Below, piece by piece: positions 33,297-38,931 of a stretch of 38,931 nt of DNA. Positions within the stretch are counted from its first letter, which is position 1, and each line of letters starts with the position of its first letter. The notes below the pieces were generated by a model. The model saw only the letters and a program-made list of their open reading frames with translations, was not told the origin of the DNA and made no database searches. A program made the translations under genes and the position numbers. The stretch comes from Helicobacter monodelphidis (GTDB taxonomy: Bacteria; Campylobacterota; Campylobacteria; Campylobacterales; Helicobacteraceae), in assembly GCF_003288845.1 (NCBI RefSeq), contig NZ_NHYN01000020.1, positions 1 through 38,931 on the forward strand, written 5' to 3'.

Positions 33297-35201
33297 TCAA
33301 GAACTGATTTCATTGACTGCACGATAAGCTTGACTAATAGCTGAATGCATATAGGCGGACCAATCAGAATCAGAATTTGCTATGGCTATGTTTCCGAAAG
33401 GTTTTCTTGCGGTTTTCATAATCTTCTCTGATTCTTTTTCATCATCATAAAGGCTGTTGAGTGTGTATGAATAACAATGTGCCCAGCGATTAACTACAAT
33501 AGCCAAAATATCTCTTTTGTGGTTAAATCCAACTTGTCCTAACATACCTTGTAATTGATTGCGTATGATTTTTTCGTGTTCATCAAAACTCATAGTGAAC
33601 AATAAATGTCTACCAATTCTAGCCCTTTCTCTTGCGTCCATACCATCTAAAGGGATACCTTGTATATTAGCTAGTGCTAAAGGTGAACACACCATATGAA
33701 GACATATTGGTTTTTTAGGGTCTCTTGGGTGATGGTATCCACCTATATCAACAGGGTAATCAAGTTTAACCCTTGCGTAAGGCATACAAGGGGAATAAAT
33801 TTCGTGCACCCCAAGTTTAATGAAGCTTTCCCAATTTCTAATCACTACTTTAGTATGTAATAATGAAGTTTTAACATTTTTACTTAAAGCATCTTTTTGT
33901 TCATTGCTCATGGTAGGTATAATATAAGGAATCATACTATTGTAATTTGCCATAATTACTTTTTTTGCCTCAACTTTGTACATTTGATTTTGGCTTATAT
34001 AGGAAACATCGACGCCATTTTTTGTATTGTTTGCATTTAAAACCGTGCTATTTAAACGCAATTTAACGGTATTTTTAGCTATATCAAGTTTTGAATAATC
34101 AAAATGTTCAAGGGTGATACTATCCATATCATTTCCATTTTTTGAGACATCAGGTATCAATTTTTTAACCAAAAGTCTAGCAACAGTTGCATTGCCATCA
34201 GCACAATGGTAAATATAAGGCTCTTCCATTTCGGCTAATTCATCACCCTCTATCGGGTCAAGTCCTAATTTGTCAAAGCCGGGTAAAAAGGATATTCTTG
34301 CATCATCACAAGAGACGGCATCAATTCCAAGTGCTAAAAAATCATCCGTCATACCTTCAAAAAATTTAATAGCTTTTTCTGAAAGTTTAACTTTATTTTG
34401 CAAAAACTCTTTATAGGTTGTTTTTGACATATAGGATTCTTTTTCTTTCTTGCTCATACCCTCCAGATAATCTTTTTCACTTTTAAAGAGTGCAATAAGA
34501 TCATTTTTGTCTTTTTTGCTGAATGGAAAATCATTGATAAAATCTTCCATAGGTCTTCCATTATTTTTATCTTCGGGTATATCATCACAAATAACTTTTC
34601 TAGGGTTACCGCTCACCACTTTATCGATGCCAAAATTATCTTTAGAAAAATAAACACCCCTGCTTAGTTTTAAATCGGGGTAAAAATTAACATCAAAATG
34701 TTTTGCAAGTTTATCTATATCAATTCCTAAAGAATTAAGAAGTTTTACTATTTCTTTAGTGTATAGGGCTTTTGGAGATTGGAAGCTTTCACTTCCTCCA
34801 TAGCTTAAAATCATTCCATCTTGAAGTTGAATTTCGTTTCTTCTAGCATGACCACCAAAATCATCATGATTGTCTAAAATGAGTATAGTTCTATCTTTTC
34901 CAAATTTTTCTTGATAAATAAAGGCTGCTGCTAAACCACTAATGCCAGCACCAACAATTACCAAATCATATTTTTCTTTTGCTTGAATTTTTTGAAAATC
35001 AAATTTTTCTCCATCTCTTAATAAATGTGCAAATTCATAGCTTTCATTTGTGCTACCTCTAAGCCCTAACCATTGTGGTGGATAATATTCTTTGAAGGAA
35101 GGATTTTTATGATCGCTTTCCTTGCCATAAAGTAATTGTATGGGCGACATACCAGCAACCACAGCTAAAGCCATTCCGTTTAAAAAGTCTCGTCTTTCCA
35201 T
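33297..35201 (-). CDS. Tat-exported FAD-dependent amine oxidoreductase (spermidine dehydrogenase-like)
   Basis: A 634-residue flavoprotein. The N-terminus MERRDFLNGMALAVVAGMSP is a twin-arginine signal, so the folded enzyme acts in the periplasm. The FAD site is DLVIVGAGISGLAAAF (G84-G-G89) with Asp110 ending the second strand, then NHDDFGGHARRNE, as in spermidine dehydrogenase (SpdH) of Pseudomonas; the C-terminal IANSDSDWSAYMHSAISQAYRAV closes the FAD fold. By family knowledge it would oxidise a polyamine or similar amine and pass electrons to the respiratory chain. It is the only minus-strand gene in the cluster and separates the two radical SAM blocks, which suggests separate acquisition. 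AGGA precedes the ATG. The substrate is a guess. Confidence 0.75.
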   Translation of the reverse strand: MERRDFLNGMALAVVAGMSPIQLLYGKESDHKNPSFKEYYPPQWLGLRGSTNESYEFAHLLRDGEKFDFQKIQAKEKYDLVIVGAGISGLAAAFIYQEKFGKDRTILILDNHDDFGGHARRNEIQLQDGMILSYGGSESFQSPKALYTKEIVKLLNSLGIDIDKLAKHFDVNFYPDLKLSRGVYFSKDNFGIDKVVSGNPRKVICDDIPEDKNNGRPMEDFINDFPFSKKDKNDLIALFKSEKDYLEGMSKKEKESYMSKTTYKEFLQNKVKLSEKAIKFFEGMTDDFLALGIDAVSCDDARISFLPGFDKLGLDPIEGDELAEMEEPYIYHCADGNATVARLLVKKLIPDVSKNGNDMDSITLEHFDYSKLDIAKNTVKLRLNSTVLNANNTKNGVDVSYISQNQMYKVEAKKVIMANYNSMIPYIIPTMSNEQKDALSKNVKTSLLHTKVVIRNWESFIKLGVHEIYSPCMPYARVKLDYPVDIGGYHHPRDPKKPICLHMVCSPLALANIQGIPLDGMDARERARIGRHLLFTMSFDEHEKIIRNQLQGMLGQVGFNHKRDILAIVVNRWAHCYSYTLNSLYDDEKESEKIMKTARKPFGNIAIANSDSDWSAYMHSAISQAYRAVNEISS

Positions 35202-35225
35202 ATTGAATCCTATAAGGGTAATAAA

Positions 35226-35242
35226 GTCCGGAATTCTAGGAC
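35226..35242. promoter_or_regulatory. dyad over the likely -10 box of the flavoprotein gene
   Basis: GTCC-G-GAATTC-TA-GGAC is an imperfect palindrome. Read on the minus strand it contains TAGAAT (35233-35238), a candidate -10 box about 32 bases before the flavoprotein ATG. A regulator could bind here, but chance is not excluded. Confidence 0.3.
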
Positions 35243-35389
35243 ATAGATGATTAAATTAATATTAACATTAATAATATATATGAGAAGTGTTGAGTAATTT
35301 TATTTAATTAAAATTTATTTTTTAAAGTCTTGTAGTAATTCTTTCAAAATGATAAAATTCATTCACAAATTTAATATTTAAGGAATGGA

Positions 35390-36447
35390 ATGGAAAATGT
35401 AAATACAATGAGTATTAAGGTTACCTCCAAATGCAATTATGCCTGTGGAATGTGTCCTTTTCATGGTGAGGGTTATAGCGCGGATTATTTTGGGCAAAGA
35501 CCAGAATTAAAGAGGGATATGACATTAGAAGAAATTGAGTTATCTTTAAAAAAAGCTAAAGATTTTGGGATTTCAACTATAGATTTTACCCCTAATGGTG
35601 AATTTTTTGCACATAAGCAATGGAGAGAAATTTTAGAGTTAACTTCTAAAAATGGAATGAAAATAACAGTAACCACAAATGGAGGCTTACTCAGTGAGAA
35701 AGACATTCAAGATGCTTGTGACTTAGGCTTATCACATGTAGCTGTTAGCATTGATTCTATCTCTTATGATACCTATAAAGTTGTAAGAAAACCAGCCACA
35801 AAACAATCTTTTGAAAATGCTATCCACGCACCTATTTATTTTAAGCAAAATAGTCATCGGGGGGGGGCAATATTTATGTTCAAGTGCAAATCACAGAACA
35901 GCCTGAAAACAAAAATGAACTTAGTGATATTCTAGCATTCTACCAACCCCACAAACTCAATCAAATTTCTGTTAATAAAATGTTCGTAACTACAGAGGAA
36001 GGCATTCAACATATTGGAGTTAAGCAAAATTCTGAATATATTGTTGGCACTTGTCAAAGCTATGGCGGAAGCTATTTAGTCCAAACTAATGGAAGTGTTT
36101 TAGGTTGTTGTGGACAATTTTATTTCTACCCAAAACTAAAAGATAAGATTCCTAATCTCTTTGAAAAAAGCCTTGAAGAATGTAAGAAAATTTCTGATGA
36201 ATTGTATCTGAATAATCCTATCTTTATTGACTATTGCAAACAATGTTCTTTGTATGTGGTTAACAACAAAGATTACCTTGAAAGGAAGTTTATTTTTAAT
36301 GGGTATTTTGCTATGCAATATAGCTCTTCAACAAAATATTTTGTTATACCAGAAGCCTTAAGACAAATTCCAGATGATGTATTATTATTTATGTATGAAA
36401 AAGGCTTTGTTTCAGAGATTAAGAGATTCATTCAAGATAAGGGGTGA
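35390..36447 (+). CDS. radical SAM protein, duplicate copy 1, phase-variable, OFF as read (G9)
   Basis: The frame begins MENVNTMSIKVTSKCNYACGMC with the cluster ligands Cys15, Cys19 and Cys22, reaches a G9 tract at 35859 and then shifts, ending at 35935 after 181 residues. The rest of the protein is open in another frame to TGA 36445-36447. With ten G residues the two parts join into 352 residues, identical to the gene at 37872 from residue 12 on. The C-terminal half holds further cysteines (VGTCQSYGG, LGCCGQF, YCKQCSLY) for an auxiliary Fe-S cluster. AAGGAATGG precedes the ATG. As sequenced, the truncated form keeps the first cluster but loses half of the barrel and should be inactive. Confidence 0.8.
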
Positions 36448-36448
36448 T
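35421..36448 (+). repeat. direct repeat copy 1 (about 1.03 kb, second copy at 37903-38931)
   Basis: From TTACCTCCAAATGC on, the sequence equals that at 37903 to the window end, with one visible difference: 9 instead of 10 G residues. The left boundary is abrupt; upstream bases and protein N-termini differ (KV versus EI before TSKCNY). The right end is not reached because the window stops. Confidence 0.9.
35859..35867 (+). repeat. G9 phase-variation tract, OFF
   Basis: Nine G residues followed by CAATATTTATG. The identical gene at 37872 has ten and is in frame, so nine is the OFF state. Confidence 0.9.
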
Positions 36449-36541
36449 GCTGGGGCAAATTGCAATATTATTGAATTAATGTTATTATTGGCCTTTAAAA
36501 TAGCCGTAACTTTGTTTGCTTGAAGTTTAGGAGTAAAATTT

Positions 36542-37894
36542 ATGAATCATCGTTTTTTTATTTACCCTCAGGGTATTAATGGCGAGAGTGTCGCCTCTGT
36601 TCTTTCCTTGCTTTACCCTAATTGCTCTTTGCATTTTATTGATGATTCTAAAGAAGAATTATCGCTTGAAAAGCAAGGTAAAAATATACAAGCAAATGAT
36701 AAAGTTTTTATTGCATCTATGAATCATTTTGTTACCTTGAGTCAAAAGTTGGAGCAAAATGGTATTATGAATTATGAAAATGCGCTGCAATTTTGTGGAA
36801 AGCAGTTAAACAAAATAATTTTAGAATATAAGTTAAAAAATCCTGCAAATTATTATGTAGGTATTGTTTTAAGTAACCGATTTATACAAAAACATTTGGT
36901 AAAACTTGATGAGGATTTGCAACAAAAAGGTATAAAAATTATTTATTTTGTTTTTACGCAAGAGTTATATGAAAAGTATTCTCTAAAAAGCCTTTGCATT
37001 CTTAGTCCTCACGCGGTTTTAGAAGAGATTGATAGCGTGGATTTGATGGTTTTAGCTAATGGTGAGTCCACCCACCCTAAAGTTAAAAGCCTTGATTTAA
37101 CGCATGGTTTTCAAGGTCCAATGGTTTTTCCATTCACAGAGGGGCAAGACGAAACTTTTTTGAAGCATGCTTTTTCTAGTATTAATTATGTGTCATGCGG
37201 AAGCAAAAAGGTCCATCGTGCCTATGAAGAATGTTTCGAGGATTTAGGGGTTTCTACAGAAATTTTAGATTTTGGTTATCCTAAATTAGCACAGGATTAT
37301 GTAGAATATGAATCATTCATAAAAAATAAAACGAGTGAACATAATTTTGTTATTCTTGCTTTTACATTTCTGCATGATATTAATATTTATATAAAGCTGA
37401 TTCAAGCAATTTTACAGGCGGGTAAAAAGGCTATCTTTATGCCCCACCCCGTTTTTGCGTATGATTTAACAAAGGAGCTTAAAGCTAATTTTTATGATAG
37501 TCGCTTGCTGTTTCGCGAGGATTTTTCTAGTTCACTTGAGTGTTTTTTTCATTCTCTTTGCTTGATTACAGATTGTTCATCAATGGGTTATACTTATCCT
37601 CTAACAACTGCAAAGCCGGTGATTGTTTTTGCTAAAGATAAAGAAAAATTCTTTTCTGCACGATTAAAAAATGAACATTATTTTGACAAAAGAATTCATT
37701 ACTTTTGCGATAATCCAAGCACTTTAAGTGATTTAATTCAAGAGATTGAATCAAGTCAAGTGGACTATCAAGAAAGAATCCGAGATTATCGCCAAAATGA
37801 ATGCTTTTATTTTGAGAATTCAAGAGAAATAATTTTTGATTGGATTATGCAATTTTTAACAAAGGAGTCAAATGCAAAATGTAGACATCATTAA
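36542..37894 (+). CDS. CDP-glycerol glycerophosphotransferase-like protein, without poly-G tract
   Basis: A 450-residue protein homologous to the switched gene at 25679. The N-terminal module HRFFIYPQGINGESVASVL ... LHFIDDSKEELSLEKQGK is a Rossmann-like domain (1-90) shared with that gene. The transferase part shows VKSLDLTHGFQGP, LDFGYPKLAQD, IFMPHPVFAYDL (HP motif, about residue 300) and LITDCSSMGYTYPLTTAKPVIVFAKDKEKF (about 340-370), the S-S...KP motif. AGGAG lies a few bases before the ATG. Its end overlaps the radical SAM gene at 37872 by 23 bases, so the two are coupled and probably act on one product. Where the glycerol-phosphate-like unit goes is unknown. Confidence 0.72.
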   Translation: MNHRFFIYPQGINGESVASVLSLLYPNCSLHFIDDSKEELSLEKQGKNIQANDKVFIASMNHFVTLSQKLEQNGIMNYENALQFCGKQLNKIILEYKLKNPANYYVGIVLSNRFIQKHLVKLDEDLQQKGIKIIYFVFTQELYEKYSLKSLCILSPHAVLEEIDSVDLMVLANGESTHPKVKSLDLTHGFQGPMVFPFTEGQDETFLKHAFSSINYVSCGSKKVHRAYEECFEDLGVSTEILDFGYPKLAQDYVEYESFIKNKTSEHNFVILAFTFLHDINIYIKLIQAILQAGKKAIFMPHPVFAYDLTKELKANFYDSRLLFREDFSSSLECFFHSLCLITDCSSMGYTYPLTTAKPVIVFAKDKEKFFSARLKNEHYFDKRIHYFCDNPSTLSDLIQEIESSQVDYQERIRDYRQNECFYFENSREIIFDWIMQFLTKESNAKCRHH

Positions 37895-38930
37895 CCTTGA
37901 AATTACCTCCAAATGCAATTATGCCTGTGGAATGTGTCCTTTTCATGGTGAGGGTTATAGCGCGGATTATTTTGGGCAAAGACCAGAATTAAAGAGGGAT
38001 ATGACATTAGAAGAAATTGAGTTATCTTTAAAAAAAGCTAAAGATTTTGGGATTTCAACTATAGATTTTACCCCTAATGGTGAATTTTTTGCACATAAGC
38101 AATGGAGAGAAATTTTAGAGTTAACTTCTAAAAATGGAATGAAAATAACAGTAACCACAAATGGAGGCTTACTCAGTGAGAAAGACATTCAAGATGCTTG
38201 TGACTTAGGCTTATCACATGTAGCTGTTAGCATTGATTCTATCTCTTATGATACCTATAAAGTTGTAAGAAAACCAGCCACAAAACAATCTTTTGAAAAT
38301 GCTATCCACGCACCTATTTATTTTAAGCAAAATAGTCATCGGGGGGGGGGCAATATTTATGTTCAAGTGCAAATCACAGAACAGCCTGAAAACAAAAATG
38401 AACTTAGTGATATTCTAGCATTCTACCAACCCCACAAACTCAATCAAATTTCTGTTAATAAAATGTTCGTAACTACAGAGGAAGGCATTCAACATATTGG
38501 AGTTAAGCAAAATTCTGAATATATTGTTGGCACTTGTCAAAGCTATGGCGGAAGCTATTTAGTCCAAACTAATGGAAGTGTTTTAGGTTGTTGTGGACAA
38601 TTTTATTTCTACCCAAAACTAAAAGATAAGATTCCTAATCTCTTTGAAAAAAGCCTTGAAGAATGTAAGAAAATTTCTGATGAATTGTATCTGAATAATC
38701 CTATCTTTATTGACTATTGCAAACAATGTTCTTTGTATGTGGTTAACAACAAAGATTACCTTGAAAGGAAGTTTATTTTTAATGGGTATTTTGCTATGCA
38801 ATATAGCTCTTCAACAAAATATTTTGTTATACCAGAAGCCTTAAGACAAATTCCAGATGATGTATTATTATTTATGTATGAAAAAGGCTTTGTTTCAGAG
38901 ATTAAGAGATTCATTCAAGATAAGGGGTGA
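37872..38930 (+). CDS. radical SAM protein, duplicate copy 2, phase-variable, ON (G10)
   Basis: A complete 352-residue version of the gene at 35390. The N-terminus MQNVDIINLEITSKCNYACGMCPFHGEG holds Cys15, Cys19 and Cys22; SAM-binding strands follow (STIDFTPNGEFF, ITVTTNGG, HVAVSIDS). The second half has LGCCGQFYFYP and DYCKQCSLYVVNN, likely auxiliary-cluster ligands. The G10 tract encodes the RGGG at about residues 157-159 and keeps the frame open. Start ATG 37872 follows AAGGAG and lies inside the glycerophosphotransferase-like gene. Compared with copy 1 only the first eleven residues differ. The stop is the last codon of the window, so what follows is not seen. Confidence 0.85.
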   Translation: MQNVDIINLEITSKCNYACGMCPFHGEGYSADYFGQRPELKRDMTLEEIELSLKKAKDFGISTIDFTPNGEFFAHKQWREILELTSKNGMKITVTTNGGLLSEKDIQDACDLGLSHVAVSIDSISYDTYKVVRKPATKQSFENAIHAPIYFKQNSHRGGGNIYVQVQITEQPENKNELSDILAFYQPHKLNQISVNKMFVTTEEGIQHIGVKQNSEYIVGTCQSYGGSYLVQTNGSVLGCCGQFYFYPKLKDKIPNLFEKSLEECKKISDELYLNNPIFIDYCKQCSLYVVNNKDYLERKFIFNGYFAMQYSSSTKYFVIPEALRQIPDDVLLFMYEKGFVSEIKRFIQDKG

Positions 38931-38931
38931 T
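37903..38931 (+). repeat. direct repeat copy 2 (matches 35421-36448)
   Basis: Identical by eye to copy 1 apart from one extra G in the tract. It continues to the last base of the window, so the repeat may be longer. Confidence 0.9.
38341..38350 (+). repeat. G10 phase-variation tract, ON
   Basis: Ten G residues followed by CAATATTTATG, read CGG GGG GGG GGC AAT. The frame is open through to 38930. Confidence 0.9.

Noticed and set aside
35859-35867. G9 frameshift as a plain sequencing error
   Set aside because: An error cannot be excluded, but an identical second copy with G10 and several other long G tracts in the cluster make real slippage more likely; only raw reads can decide.
36448-36475. 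A sigma-54 promoter in TGGGGCAAATTGCAA
   Set aside because: The spacing between the TGG and TTGC elements is two bases too short for the -24/-12 consensus.
1-38931. CRISPR arrays, tRNA or rRNA genes, complete insertion sequences
   Set aside because: No regularly spaced repeats, cloverleaf or rRNA segments, and no transposase frame were found in the gaps or open frames.

Overview
The window is AT-rich, uses TTG/GTG starts in several genes, relies on short TATAAT-type -10 boxes in T-rich DNA, and carries several poly-G tracts inside genes. Together with an HtrA of epsilonproteobacterial type, a ccoNOQP cluster followed by a DUF4006 protein and a FixH-like protein, and the order ctpA ... SH3 membrane protein - plsC, this points to Campylobacterota. 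A Helicobacter species is most likely, and the intact purCSQ genes favour an enterohepatic one over H. pylori. The species cannot be fixed from the sequence alone.

Layout. (1) 1-1712, minus strand: a 5'-truncated piece of a large mobile-element 'polyvalent' protein with a ddrB-ParB-like domain, ending abruptly near glyS. (2) 2044-17289: housekeeping genes. These are glyS, a class V aminotransferase, a membrane/coiled-coil protein, a fumarylacetoacetase-family hydrolase, a MATE exporter, periplasmic protease htrA, the cbb3 oxidase operon ccoNOQP with two tiny membrane proteins, an intrinsic terminator, a TPM-like protein and a FixH-like protein, a UDP-glucuronate-epimerase-like enzyme, tpx and a DUF4149 protein. 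(3) 17383-22463: a tightly packed run ctpA-purC-purS-purQ-SH3 protein-plsC behind a strong TGGTATAAT promoter. (4) 22480-38930: an accessory cluster of surface-modification type. It holds a GT-B-like glycosyltransferase, two paralogous methyltransferase/Rossmann fusions, two CDP-glycerol glycerophosphotransferase-like proteins, three paralogous formyltransferase-like proteins, three radical SAM genes, a further methyltransferase and one Tat-exported flavin oxidase on the minus strand.

Region 4 is the part worth most attention. Six genes contain G9-G11 tracts and a seventh a G8 tract. Read as given, two genes are out of frame (the glycerophosphotransferase-like gene at 25679 with G11, and the radical SAM copy at 35390 with G9) and the others are in frame. 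The DNA just 3' of the long tracts is similar (CAA, T/G, A/T, TT) although it is read in three different frames, so the similarity is at DNA level. Two radical SAM genes (35390 and 37872) appear identical over about 1.03 kb except for one G, which puts one OFF and one ON. The three formyltransferase-like proteins keep the family's His and Asp but replace the usual catalytic Asn by His.

Inference: region 4 encodes a multi-switch, phase-variable pathway that decorates a surface glycan, lipid-linked sugar or protein with formyl, methyl, phosphoglycerol-like and radical-SAM-dependent changes. The acceptor is not identifiable from the sequence. No tRNA, rRNA, CRISPR array or complete insertion sequence was seen.
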